64,000 nt of DNA from Ctena decussata (lineage: Eukaryota > Mollusca > Bivalvia > Lucinida > Lucinidae), in assembly GCA_963989385.1 (NCBI GenBank), contig OZ022510.1:29889448-29953447 (forward strand), read 5' to 3'. Shown in pieces: positions 1-11,240 of this stretch (position 1 is the first letter of the stretch; every line of letters starts with the position of its first letter). Position numbers and translations under genes: made by a program. The notes beneath the pieces are model-generated. The model was not told the DNA's origin and did no database searches. It saw only the letters and a list, made by a program, of their open reading frames with translations.

Positions 1-1320
1 ATGCCAGTCGTAACAAAATACAGTGACCTAATCATTTCAGTCATACAATGTCTGTCATTTGTCGAAATTGGATCTGAAAAAAGTCGAAAATCACAATTTA
101 TTGGTATAATGCATTTATAATAACTTAGCATTTATATCCACATAGCAGGGAAAAAATCTCGTTTATTATGTAACTGGTGAAGAATCTGAAAACGATTTCT
201 GTATAACTTTCTAATTTTACATTTAAAGGATAGTATTACGTGTTTCTTTATTAAAATTCATCATTTTTTCATGGAGCAAACAGCAATAGAACACAAGAGA
301 CTTTCGGTGTAAATGCACAGTTTTCAGTATCCACACCCTTATGACGTATAAGCACTTGCTGTCATGCATGAGTGACTTAGAACTTCCTATAATGCATACC
401 ATTCTAAAGCACTTGAATTTACCTTTCCAATGATATATACAACTACTGATAAACATCAGCCAATAGACTACCAAGAGATCATTTACATTATTTCTGAAAT
501 GCCCCTCGTAAATTATAATACAACACTGACTGGACTTCATCACAATACTCAAGAATAATGGCGTCAGTAGACCAGTAGGCTATTCATGTATAATGGAATT
601 CTACATGCGTATGCAGCCTGGCAAATTCCATTGCTGTATTAAAACTACTCCCAACAAAACTGTGGCACCAAGTTTCGTTCTGTGTTTCTTTGTTGTATTT
701 TGTTGCAAAGAATACCGGAATTGAATTCAATAAATGAAAAATTGTTAGATATTCAAAATCATATATTGACATATAATTCCAACAGCCTCTTTTTGCGCAA
801 GTACCGATCAAATGATTGGCTGACAGCATCTGCAGAGAGACGTTTATACGTCGATATATCCTGTTGACGTTATATCCATACGCGGCATTCTCTTCCCCTT
901 ATTCCGAAACGAATCGGCAATTTTTCAGTTTCTAATTGTAATTCAGATGGAAGAACAAAATTTGTCTCGAGACGACCAAAGCAAGCGCGTGTATGACGTT
1001 ATTTATGACGTAACGCCATATCAAACGTCAGCTGGTAACATTTTCAATATAGCGGCGCCCTCAATAGTCTTTTGGGTTGAATAATTGACTATTTTGGAGT
1101 GTTTCCGACTTTTCATGCAATGAAACAGCATAAAAATAAAAAACCTATGATAAAGCCGCTTGTAATTTCAAATAGAATTTATAATTACATAGGGTATTAT
1201 GCTTGAAATGCTCATGTCTCTGATTTTGTCAAACGCTGTTCACAGAAACCCTCCAGTGTAGTAAACTGATGGACAATGCAGCCGAAGAAAAACTTTTGGA
1301 TAGACAAAGTTGGAATTTTA
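1..1320. other. Unassigned AT-rich sequence
   Basis: No coding region, RNA gene or repeat that I recognise. The short open frames on either strand have no domain-like composition. A cluster of 'tgacgt' motifs near 990-1030 may be part of a repeat but was not delimited. Confidence 0.5.
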
Positions 1321-1324
1321 AGAA

Positions 1325-1477
1325 ATAAATTTCCCTTTCTTGTGATTTTATCGATGTGTAAACGCCGGCGAATCCCTCACAAACTTAACGTAAAGCCATT
1401 CGGGCTTTATTCAGTTTGTGAGTGATTCGCCGGCGTTTACACATCGATAAAATCCAAAAAAAGGAAACTCATTTCTA
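1325..1477. repeat. Long palindrome (foldback element)
   Basis: The left arm, from about 1344 ('gattttatcgatgtgtaaac'), is matched almost perfectly by the reverse complement ending near 1454. The loop around 1388-1408 contains a smaller hairpin (aaagcc / ggcttt). Weaker complementarity ('ttccctttc' against 'aaggaaac') extends outward to about 1325 and 1477. No coding potential. It is probably a foldback MITE; the family is unknown. Confidence 0.8.
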
Positions 1478-2050
1478 TAACAACTCTTCACGGTAGTGGG
1501 GAAAAATAATCAAGTTCTCTTGTTTCGGACTGACAGTCATATGTTTCTTTAAAAGGCCGTTTGGACTGTAAAATAGCCATGGACAAGTAATAACTTGTCA
1601 GCAATCTTTGGAACGGATGCTTCCGTGCAAACGTCATACTGAAGAAAAGCAGGTTTTTTGACAGTTTTCTTATTTGAGAATAGCATTTGAAAATATCATT
1701 CTTAGTAGCTTCTTTACACGTGCCAAAACCCAGATGTATGCGAGTAATTTCGAGCTTAGTTTGTTTGAACATTGAAACATTGAAACTATTTTACGGAACG
1801 GAAGTTCGTATGCTCTTGATAGATTTAAAAAATACTTAACATATCAAAAGTTAAAGTAACCTAACATGAAGTCAGTAAAATACTACTTTTATACGACATT
1901 GCGCCAGTTATAAGATATAAAGAACCAGACGCCAAAAACTGAAACCCGATTAAGACTCAGTTTACAAATTCAAGGAATCCGATAAGAAATGTCCATATCA
2001 TTACAGTTGGAACGCAGACTCATCACATTTGAGTAAATCATTTTCTGAGC
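1478..2050. other. Unassigned sequence
   Basis: AT-rich, with no recognisable gene or repeat. Confidence 0.4.
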
Positions 2051-2054
2051 GGTC

Positions 2055-3280
2055 GTCTGTAGGGTCCCTAAGTGTCCGACAGCCCTAAGTGTCCGACAAA
2101 ATTTATTTTTTTCTAAAAACGACAGAATAGTAAAAGAAACCATTATTTAAAGCATAATTATTAAATATTTCAAAAAATGATTAGTGAAAAATACTCAAAA
2201 TTTTACTTAGAAAAAAAATTGTCGGACACTTAGGGACGACCCAAAGGTCCCTAAATGTCCGACAACCCTAAATGTCCGAAAAGTTGAAAATCGATATAAG
2301 TTTTCGTTATCAGAGTGAAAACAATACATATGATCGTAAAAAAGTGAACAAGATAATTTTATATAATATAATAACAGTAATAATGATAATAATAAACACA
2401 AAATGCCGGGAAAGGTATCAAGTTCGTTACTGACTACAAATAAAAGACTGTAAAAAAAAGTAAAAATTAGACAAAATTTTAGGGTTTCTAAAATCATTAT
2501 AAACCATAAGAAATGCATAAAAAGTAATCATTTCCGTAAATAATTCTTCAAAATTACTCAAAATGTAAGCATGGTGAAAACAAACTCTGTCGGGCATTTA
2601 CAGTCATGTGTCCCTAAGTGTCCGACAATGTATGAATCTATTTTCAAGTGAAGTAGAAGTTCTAAAACCGTTTTCTATTCTAGTCTAAAGGTACATTGGT
2701 AAATTATTAATTACTGTTCTATATTAGAATATATATTAAGAACCTTAGGGAAACAAAATGCCGCCAAATGTATTTGGTACGTATAAAACTATTGAGGTAG
2801 AATACAGATTCTTAGTTTTTCTAAAACTGCCAGGAAAGTGACAAAACTTGTTATAAATGCATATACAGAAATTATTTTGAACAAATGGTTAATCAAAACT
2901 ACTAGAATACAATAATAAAGTAACAAAAATACTTCAAAAGGAAAGTAGAATTTGTCGGACATTTAGGGAATCTGTCCCTAAGTGTCCGACAGGTTATGAT
3001 TTTATATTAGAGTGAGATGTAACTGTAAAAACTCACTAAATATGACCTTAGCAAGTTGAAATAGACGACATAATAATAATAATAATAATAATAATGATGA
3101 CTTTATTCATAGAGGAAGCCCATTTGGGTGTACATCCAATCTTCCCTGGGGTCCTCAAAAATAACAAAACTTTGATAAATTATTGACTCTGGTTTGATAG
3201 TGTGTATAAAAATATACAAAATATATGATATAGTGAAAGGAAAATTTTGGAAAAGCAAACTGCCAGCAATTGAATTTGGT
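2055..3280. repeat. TGTCCGACA palindromic-module repeat, copy 1
   Basis: The motif 'tccctaagtgtccgaca' or its inverse occurs at about 2066-2100, 2217-2280, 2587-2630 and 2950-2992. The later sites pair an inverted and a direct copy around a short spacer, so each site is itself a small palindrome. The AT-rich segments between sites are not obviously related. A second copy lies at 18797-19926 with its left portion inverted. No ORF resembling a transposase is present. It could be a composite non-autonomous DNA element whose modules act as terminal repeats; this is an inference. Confidence 0.75.
3068..3165 (-). mobile_element. LINE/SINE 3' end with (ATT)n tail
   Basis: Read on the minus strand, this ends '...ctctatgaataaagtcatc' followed by an ATT microsatellite, the usual form of a non-LTR 3' terminus with a polyadenylation-like AATAAAG. 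The insertion is absent at the equivalent point of the related repeat near 19050, where 'gttgaaatagccgata' continues directly. That comparison gives an empty-site reference. Only the last ~100 bp of the parent element is present. Confidence 0.7.
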
Positions 3281-4364
3281 AACTACAGAGAATACTTTGA
3301 TGTGTCAGACAAAAGCTTAGGCTGCTTAACATTTTTTGAAAGTGAGCAAAACCGTCATGAATGCATAAATACCCGTATTGTGTGTAAGTTTTGGGACAAG
3401 AAAAAAACAGTTTATTTTCAAGCTGCCCAATTACTTATGCCGTCGAAAAATATTTATTTTTTAAGGTGTCCCAATACTTAGGTCCATCGGGTCCTTTACA
3501 TCAAAGAACACTCAAAGTTCGCCGCAACTTTCATTGTATCGAAGAAAATGGCACCTGTTGACAAAGAGTTGAAAAAACGAGGAAGGCTTTAGTCCGTGTT
3601 GGGGTTACTGTATATTGGCATTAAAGATGTCTCCACCAGATAGTCTTGCTTTATAATCCACTTATTAAAATTTCAATCGTCACAACAAAACCGGTTGATC
3701 CGACTCAGTGTCAAAACGTTAACGACTCTTGCATAACGGGATTATGACACTCAATAAACAACTCTTTAAATGGATTACCGATTAGAAAGAGAAAACGTGT
3801 CGTATGCATCACTTCCAAAATTGTAAAAAGTAGAAGAAGAAGAAGAAAAAAAAAGATTTAAAAAATTAATTTCCGTCGTATTCCAGGTTGAAACAATCAG
3901 AACTCTGGTCAGAGATCGCAGATGTTACAGTTACATGATTCTCTATTTCTTATTTTTGGTCGGAGTATCAATACATGTTTTCCCGTGACCGAGTGCAGTG
4001 AATGATATGAAACAGTGATAATTGTTTATTTTGCAACTATCAAACAAGAATGAAGCAGCAAAACCAATCGAATTTCGTAGCTGCCATTAGATAATATGAG
4101 CAGTGCGCCGTCTGTTCAGCTACTTCGCTGTTCTAATTTAATTTGAACGCTAATGTTTGTAAGGTCCCCTGACGGCCCTCAGTGCTCTGACTGTGCTGCG
4201 CAGGAGTATCTGCTCCGATTTCGTGGTCGCGCCTCACTTAGCTCTCGATGTTCGCTCATACAGATTTATCAATGCGAGCTGCGAACGTTGCGGTTGCGCA
4301 AGCCGATCTGAATATTCACTTCTCGCAGCTGGCAATTTTACAGGTTTTGCTTGTTGGAACAAAG
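3281..4364. other. Unassigned sequence
   Basis: No gene recognised. A short (GAA)n-like and A-rich tract lies at about 3835-3860. Confidence 0.4.
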
Positions 4365-4365
4365 T

Positions 4366-5621
4366 CAAGGTTGGGCGGTCGAAACCACCCCTGGTTTTAA
4401 CCAGTGGTTTTAACCGGTTATAACCGCCCTGGTCAATACTCCCCAAAGTGGTCAATACTGGTCAATACTAGTAAGAATGGTCGATTGGAAATTTTAAGTG
4501 GTTCTTTGTGTTTTAATGGTGGACTAATATATTGATCAGGTTTTAATATGTTCTATATATTGAAAAGAGAAAAAATGAACTGTTTCGTCCCTGCCGAGGG
4601 GACCCATCATGTGTGATTTCAGTCTCAAGACCTTAGCACTGACTTCTGCATTACAGTCCAGGCACCTAACAACAGTCTTTTTTTCATCATCAAGGGCAGA
4701 ATAGAAGTCCCATATAGGGTCTTTGGGCTTCATTTTGACACTTTGATTAGCTTTGATTATTAACTTCACTGACAACAGCAGATAACAGAATGGCCACCCT
4801 TTCACACATCTAAATAAACGCAGGTGTCACAAAATTACCCTGTGCATTTTAAGCCCAGTGATTGGATAATTTTCATAAACTGGCCACACCTTCTGCAGTT
4901 TGAGAGACAGGCCCAGTATTTTGACAGTTTTGTTCTGGGACGGGTAAAGTTAGAATTACCCCTTGTTTAACAGTTAGTGTTTTCATTACAATTTTCACAC
5001 TTGTCTTCTTATGTAAGAAGCCAGACCAATTTGCATTTTAGCTGACAGAACATCACTAATTTGAACAAGATGATCTCTTTGAAGTAAATTGTTTCATTTT
5101 TTTTTTGGTACTTTCATTCAGTTAACTGCTTCAGTCAAATTAGTTACTGAGCTAAATATTTTTAATGAATATGAAAACGCTACTTTTAAAATTTATTAAT
5201 TTCTATTACTTGCATTTGCTTTCCTATTTATTTTTTATCGATGGAAAATAAGTTAGAGCTCTCTAGTCTGAACTAAAAGTTGGGTGGCAAAGATTCAGTC
5301 TGATTGAGACTGAAGATCTGAAACTATTAACATTCAGATTTTGTATGTTTTACGGCCTCTTAAATACAGTTCTGAGCAACAGCAACTCATAAAACACATT
5401 TTCAATTAAGCCTGTATTATCTTGTATTGAAACTATTTTAACTCTGTTTATAGACTCCAGTAAAAATGGGATAACAAATGCTAAGTATCTTCAACTGACC
5501 ATGGTTATTTCAATTGACCAATCGACCACCAGTCGACCAGTAATAACCGGTTATAACCAGTAATGACCACCGGTCTGGTCAATACTCAATACTCATATTG
5601 ACCGACCATTTGCCAACCTTG
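4366..5621. mobile_element. hAT-like DNA transposon, internally decayed
   Basis: The segment starts with CAAGGTTGG and ends with its reverse complement CCAACCTTG. Both ends carry multiple subterminal 'tggtcaatact' and 'ggttataaccggtta' motifs. It contains a BED-type zinc-finger fragment (4536-4805, minus), the N-terminal DNA-binding domain typical of hAT transposases, but no catalytic domain. Immediate flanks (aacaaagt / atgacgtt) do not form a clear 8-bp target duplication, so the insertion is old or the exact ends are slightly misplaced. The class assignment rests on TIR plus BED finger. Confidence 0.65.
4536..4805 (-). pseudogene. BED zinc-finger remnant of a hAT transposase
   Basis: The 89-residue frame has a BED-like core at about residues 27-67: an aromatic 'WDFY' start, a C-x2-C pair in 'CLDC', and a 'LKSH' segment supplying the first histidine. 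BED fingers bind transposon ends in hAT transposases. The usual second histidine or cysteine after the last helix is not seen, and the frame ends soon afterwards without dimerisation or catalytic regions. It sits inside the CAAGGTTGG-bounded element, on the minus strand. I read it as a dead leftover exon. A host BED-finger gene fragment is possible but less likely, given the flanking inverted repeats. Confidence 0.6.
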
Positions 5622-5690
5622 ATGACGTTATGACGTTGAATCAGCGTTGATCCAATGTTGATTCAAGAATTGTAAGCCCGCTGGGAAGTG
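5622..5690. repeat. GTTGAATCAACG-type short repeat
   Basis: Contains 'gttgaatcagcgttgatcc' and 'gttgattcaa' in alternating orientation followed by 'gcccgctggg'. A related block is at 46590-46655, which ends 'gcctgctaggctg'. Likely a small palindromic MITE end; family uncertain. Confidence 0.45.
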
Positions 5691-5756
5691 GAACGAGGCA
5701 AGGTCAGGGAGTTTAAGAAACGGTTATTTGTTTGGTCAAATGTACCTGGCAATGTT

Positions 5757-6353
5757 GTTGTATTGTATAGAATCGGACGGGATGACGTCACAGCCCATAG
5801 CAACGTGCATCGGAGGTGAAAACAATATCTTAGCAACCGCTATTAGTGCTATATTATCCAATATTTGTCTGTATTTATAGTTCGGAATAATCTCTGATAT
5901 CCCAAATTAAATTATTTCTTATGACGAATAAAACACAGAAAATGTTTGCCAGATGAAATTTTGTCTCGAATCAAATGAAAACATTGGATTTTCAAAATCC
6001 GTGGAATGCATTAGTTGACTCGACCGTCGCTGTCCTATCTAACATGTCGTTTTATTATAATTCTTATTTATTCTGACATTTTCTTTTTCATTTTTACTTC
6101 ATCTTCATTATCGGGTATTCAGTGAAAGTAATAATGGAAATTTCAGCATAATAAGTAAAATATCTGATATCTCGTACTATGAGAGTACATGTATGGAATG
6201 CCATTTATTTAAGCATTGGTTTGTATGGCGGTAAATAGGAACTGCTGTAAACAAAATGGCGGATTATCGATTGTTTTCACCTCCGGCTTTGGTTGCTATG
6301 GGTTACGCTCGAAGTTCCCGGATGAGCCGTCTGACTCTATACCATTATATAAC
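5757..6353. mobile_element. TIR element, ~0.6 kb
   Basis: The left arm at about 5766-5826 ('cccatagcaac ... ggaggtgaaaacaat') is matched by the inverted right arm at 6270-6341 ('attgttttcacctcc ... gttgctatggg'). The ~70-bp arms have several mismatches. The interior is AT-rich and non-coding. Non-autonomous DNA transposon or MITE; superfamily not determined. Confidence 0.7.
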
Positions 6354-6542
6354 CCGGCAGTCACTGTTTTGAGACACGGCCAGGGTGCCTGAGGTTATTT
6401 ATTAATTGAACCGTCTTTCAATGTTTAAATTCTATTTTTTGCCATTGGCCGACCTTAAGAAAATTTGAAACTTTTATTGTCTACAAACTTCCGTGACTTC
6501 AATTAGAATATCAAAATTCATAGATTTGGCAGATAGAAAACG

Positions 6543-7340
6543 TTATAACTTGGTACTGGCGTGCGACCAGTGGTGGCCGCGTACCAGTGGTAGCCGTTTG
6601 CGGTTTGCACGCACAATTACTTATTTGATCCGTCTCAGATTTGGCCATTTCGTAAAAGGAAACAAAGGAAACTCCCACAAGGAAGACTGGTTTAATCATC
6701 TCCCCGGTAGGCAAAGGGTTTACCATTTCCCCAGGCTACCCTCATGCCAACATCATTGCCTTGCCGGGGATCACAACCCTTGATACAGACATAATTAAAT
6801 ACAGGAATAACCATGAAAAATTTGCTTTATTAATGTTTAACTATGACGAAAAAAGGTATAACCTGCAACCAGCCTGCAAAAAAGCATCTAAATTATTGTA
6901 AATGACGGCACACGTGTAATCATTATTTATGTTTGCTTTCGACGTAATATAGCGTGTGCCTACGAAATGACTACGTCAGAGTTTTAAAGTCCGTTTCTGA
7001 TTGTTGCTTATAGTCAATCCGTGCTGAACGCGCTAAAACTATTAAATTCTGACAAAGACCACAGACTTACAATGACATATCATCTAAGTTTAAATCCACA
7101 ACAAGGGTTTGAAAAATGCATCATTCAAAGCATGCAATGCGTTTTAGTGACCTAATTTGAGGATCGGTCACAGGCACACGTAATAGTCTATTTCAAAAAA
7201 TAAATCAGTATTACAACGACAGTTACCCCTAGTCTATTGAACCAAAATATAGAATCACCAATTACTATATGTCCTTTACAAGATAAAAAAGTGTAACAAA
7301 AAAAGGCCACCACTGGTCGCACGCCAGTATAGTTATTGTT
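6543..7340. mobile_element. TIR element, ~0.8 kb
   Basis: The 25 bases 6554-6578 (beginning tactggcgtgcgaccag) are repeated exactly as the reverse complement at 7305-7329. Weaker similarity continues outward (ataact / agttat). A degenerate internal copy of the motif, 'gtaccagtggtagccg', follows the left arm. No transposase frame is visible. Non-autonomous DNA element. Confidence 0.7.
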
Positions 7341-7554
7341 CACCTTAAGGTATTCTTTTGCATGCTCTGTATAATTTTCTCTTCTGTAAACCATATATTG
7401 TATTATTTCATTGTCTTTACTGTTTGTCCTGTTTTTACCACTGGTAAAAGTATGGAGACTTTAAATTTCCACGGTTATTACGACATGATTATGTAAACGA
7501 CGATACGCTTTTTGTCGGATTCTATGAAAGCGTATATACCGTAAAATTTCTCGG

Positions 7555-7616
7555 TATCGGGAAGGATTGGTCTGTGCAGGCAGTGCAGACCCAAATCATA
7601 CTGCTCACAAAGGAGC
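7555..7616. repeat. Short hairpin-family repeat (GCAGTGCAGACCC)
   Basis: 'ggcagtgcagacccaaatc' followed by 'gagcaggctgatct' resembles segments at 20815-20875, 39725-39780 (inverse) and 60490-60550. The shared core is about 'agcagtgtagacccagga...gatctgggtc', which can pair with itself. Small dispersed family, weakly defined. Confidence 0.4.
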
Positions 7617-8835
7617 AGGCTGATCTTCTTTCTTTCTTTCTTTCTTCCATTACGTCTTAACCTCCGAGGAGGACATCAGACGGGGTTTGGTATACAAGTG
7701 CAAAAGGGTGTTAGTTGAGATAAAAGGGGTGAACAGTTAAGAAAAAGTATACAAGTGAAATAGAGAGATTAGTATAGATAAAAGATAAAAGCACATCTGA
7801 TATTTACGGTGAGACATGGACTACTTGGCACACAGCATGACTGAATTGTGCCACAGTAGGTAAAACAGGGATATAGGATGGTAGGGCGTTCCAATTGACT
7901 ATTGTACGGGGAAAGTATGTGTACTTGTAATAATCTTTGAGAGTAGGAATTTGTCTGTAAGCTAGTTGGTGATTGTATCTTGACTGCCTAGTGTTTAAAA
8001 TTAGGTAGTCTGCTGCGGGTATAGCAACAAGATCATATGTGATCTTGTACATGAGGATAAGTCGGCTGTCAATACGCCGCTGTTCTAGAGTGCGCCATTT
8101 TAGGTCCTTTATCATTTGCGTTACACTGGAGGTGCGCTGGTAATCTCGGGTGGCCCAGCGGGCTGCCCTGCGCTGTACTGCTTCAAGTTTCGTTATGTTT
8201 GATGCTGTATGAGGAGACCACACTGTTGAAGCGTACTCCAACTGTGGTCGAACAAGTGTTGTATATGCTGTGGATTTTAGGTCCTTATTATGGACCTTGA
8301 TATTTCTTTTTAAAAACCCTAGTGTTTGGTTTGCTTTCTTGGAGATAGAATCAATGTGGGGGCTCCAAGAAAGGTCATCTGAGATTGTAACCCCCAGATA
8401 TTTTGCGGCAGGTACTGAGTCTAGGACAGTTTCATGGAGTCGGTATTTGGTTTGGATGGGACATTTAGCTCTTGTGATATGTAGGACCTGGCATTTAGAG
8501 GGGTTGAAGCTCATGTCCCATCGTTTTTCCCATATTTCTAATTGGTGAAGGTCATTTTGCAGCGTAATCGACTCACCTTCTGAGGTAATGGCTAGGTATA
8601 TGGCCGTATCGTCTGCAAAAAGCCTAACTCTGGACTTGACCTGGTCAGGTAGGTCATTTATATAGGCTAGAAAGAGAATTGGTCCAAGGACTGAGCCCTG
8701 CGGGACACCAGATGATACTGCTATTTTGTCCGATTTAACTCCGTTTAAAACAACCAAGTGATCTTGGTCTGCACTGTTTGCCATTCCATCTGCAATTTTA
8801 TGATGCACCTCTGCATTGTATAACCTGACTGTTTA
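7617..8835 (-). mobile_element. 5'-truncated non-LTR retrotransposon
   Basis: A reverse-transcriptase frame (7804-8833) is followed on the minus strand by a ~170-bp 3' UTR. The UTR contains a small 'cctcctcggagg' hairpin and ends in an (AAGA)n tail at about 7617-7647. This order (RT, UTR, simple-sequence tail) is that of a CR1/jockey-group LINE. The endonuclease and first half of the RT are missing, as expected for incomplete target-primed reverse transcription. Confidence 0.85.
7804..8833 (-). pseudogene. Reverse transcriptase, C-terminal part (LINE ORF2)
   Basis: The frame is open upstream to about 8833 but has no convincing start there. It enters the RT near the 'SGVPQGSVLGPILF' motif (RT block 4) and continues through 'FADD' (the catalytic YxDD block, here F-A-D-D) and 'AAKYLGVTI' (thumb). 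It ends in the 'RRAARW ... DLKWRTLEQRR' region typical of jockey/CR1-group ORF2 C termini. The enzyme would copy element RNA at a nicked chromosomal target. The endonuclease domain and RT blocks 1-3 are absent, so this is an inactive relic. The frame itself is undamaged, which suggests a fairly recent insertion. Confidence 0.88.
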
Positions 8836-9045
8836 ATTGTATTATTGGTCAAGCCCATCCACGTTTTTCACTATAAAGTGCTTCTGAGCGGACCAAATCA
8901 AGCCTTCAGTGTGAGCCCTGGGTCTGATTAAGATACAATGTATATTTAGCCAGTAAGAGTGTCACTATTTTGTAAGTATATACGTTTGTATCCTCATGGG
9001 CCTATGGCCTACTGGATTTTGAAATAAAGATTTTTCATACATAGA
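8836..9045 (+). mobile_element. LINE 3' UTR fragment
   Basis: Ends '...gggcctatggcctactgg' then 'ttttgaaataaagattttt', a typical non-LTR 3' end with AATAAAG. It is on the opposite strand to the neighbouring RT fragment, so it is a separate insertion. The coding part is absent; the left limit is a guess. Confidence 0.45.
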
Positions 9046-9660
9046 AACGGAAAGTTAAATTTAAACTCACATAAACCCGACTACAATATTACTCTCAGTG
9101 TATTCTTTATCCCTGAGGACAGATTTGTAGAAAGAGTGACACAAAACCAACCCAATGTACCTGCCTGTGCGTGTATTTAACCCAAATATTCAGGGGGTGG
9201 AGGGGTAGGGAATGGGCATTAAAATAACCCTTCTTTTATAAAGAGAGACCATAAAATATACTGTTTCCAAGTATTTTAATAACATTTTATATCCCAATAT
9301 TTAGTGTCGATATGGTAATAGGACTTTAATCAGGTAATTAAAGCCGCCTTTGGACTTAATTAATAACTCATTCAATACTCAAATACACCTTCAAGCATTA
9401 TTTCATTATCATGGCATAAATGAGTGAGAACCCATTAAACCGTATTACGAGTAATGCACTGAAACTTTCAACAAGGTATATAAAAGATTTACTATTATTT
9501 AGTTGCAAACGAAGACTAGAAAACATTCCAAAAGGGTTTGTTTAATTGTGAAATACTTATCAGCATAGCAGCTGTTCAGCGTTTTAGACTCGTTTTGCTG
9601 ATCAGCAAGCGGCTAATGTGATCTGAATACCTCCGATGCTCTGTGTCCTCTATTGTACAT
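9046..9660. other. Unassigned sequence
   Basis: AT-rich, nothing recognised. Confidence 0.4.
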
Positions 9661-9860
9661 AACGTTTGGGTGTTTATTGGGTCAATGTACGCAACAGTGA
9701 TTTATGATTTACGACCGATGGTCATAAATCACCGGTGCGTATGTTGAGGCAGATAGGACCCAATAAACACCCAAACGCTTCCATTCCACCTTTGTCATGA
9801 AATATAATTCGAAAGCCGCTTTCGAATTATATTTCATGAAAAAGGTGGTATGGAAGCGTC
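9661..9860. repeat. Two adjacent long hairpins
   Basis: Hairpin 1: 'cgtttgggtgtttattgggtc' at 9663-9683 pairs with 9757-9777, with an inner match 'gtgatttatga' (9697-9707) to 9722-9732. Hairpin 2: 'cttccattccacctt' plus a perfect 21-bp stem 9795-9815 / 9819-9839 with a 3-base loop (ccg), closing at about 9776 and 9858. The two share the 'cgctt' junction. Likely a foldback MITE. Confidence 0.8.
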
Positions 9861-11240
9861 GGCTCATCTACTTTTTCATCATTTGGGAAAAAATGTAATA
9901 ATGCCAAAAAAAAAAAAAAGCTAACTGAAATAAAGCAAACTGTGTGAGTGAGCATGTAATCAATAATTTACATCTGAAAGGAAGTGAGAAAGAATTTACC
10001 CGTTTTGGGAAAGAGTTAATCGCAATAATTTGCTGTTTCGACGATAGACAATTTTGCATAATAAAGGTGGGGTATGTGGTAGTTCTTAAGCGCGTAAACG
10101 CACCACCACACGTTCTACCAAGGTTTGCAAAAGTACAATGACGCACAAAAGGAGATGCATATATCCGTCCTTCTTTTTTCAGGAAAGAGAAAGATTGTTT
10201 TGTATACGCAATACAGTTTGTTGTGTAGTAGAAACCAAACAGACGCATAAATGTTTAAACGATGCAAAAAATATACCCGTGGGAAGGGTAAAATAAAACA
10301 GAAACAATAAAATTAAAAGTGACTAGTAACCAAAAAAGTCTGAAAATGTGTGGTTAAAACAGCAAAATAAAACAGGAAATAAAAACCGCTACAGAAGAAG
10401 TTTATATGTGTATATTGATACATGTATAACAGAACAGAAAATTTATTCAATTAAAACTCAGGCCACACACAGGTGGCGTAAGAGCAAATACAAGAGTCCG
10501 GTTTTTACCTAAAAAACACTGCCGCAACAACACTGTCATTTTAGGAACTTCGGCTGCAGAACGAAATATGTTTGTGCAGTAGTAGTAATAACTTTAACAG
10601 GGTCTAGAAGTGCATAAATCTGCTTTCTGTACAATGTTTGGACATCTGGGCTCAGAAGTGTATAAATCTGCAATCGTGACAATTCCAGTTTTGTTGCAAG
10701 AAGCGAACAAAGGTGGATGGATGAACTAGGGTTCTACGCCCTTTTCTATTATTATTATTATTATTATTTGCAATATCGATGAAATATAAAGCAGCTTACA
10801 TTTTTTTCTGTTTGATTGGAGTGTTTTATTATTATTATTATTGTTGTTGTTGTTTTTGTTGTATGTATTATTAAATCATATTTGCCATTTTTTATCCCGC
10901 ATAACTATCTTAGAGGTCAGTCCTATTACTAAGCATGACCTTGTGAAATGGGCGTGACTTTTAACATGTGCATCAGTTTCGATTGTATAATCCCGCCCTG
11001 TCACGTTTTTATTGGCTATTTTCTTATCTAAGTGATTATGAGTGTCATAAATCCCTTCACTGTAGCCTCTACCTGTATGATTTAGGACCCCTACTAATTC
11101 CGTATTTCATCTCTCCATATCCCAATAAACGGTCATTAGGGTGTTATGCAATCAAAAAATGTCTCTTAATTCCCATCGATAACACGTTTGGTGATTTAAA
11201 AAACCAGGCTTTAACACCTGTTTTGAAAACCATATATGCC
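9861..11240. other. Unassigned AT-rich sequence with ATT microsatellites
   Basis: No gene recognised. (ATT)n tracts lie at about 10746-10770 and 10826-10845, the latter followed by (GTT)n. They may be tails of decayed retroelements. Confidence 0.4.

Noticed and set aside
2207..2518. 103-aa hydrophobic minus-strand ORF
   Set aside because: It lies in the AT-rich TGTCCGACA repeat; hydrophobicity reflects base composition and it is not kept in the second copy.
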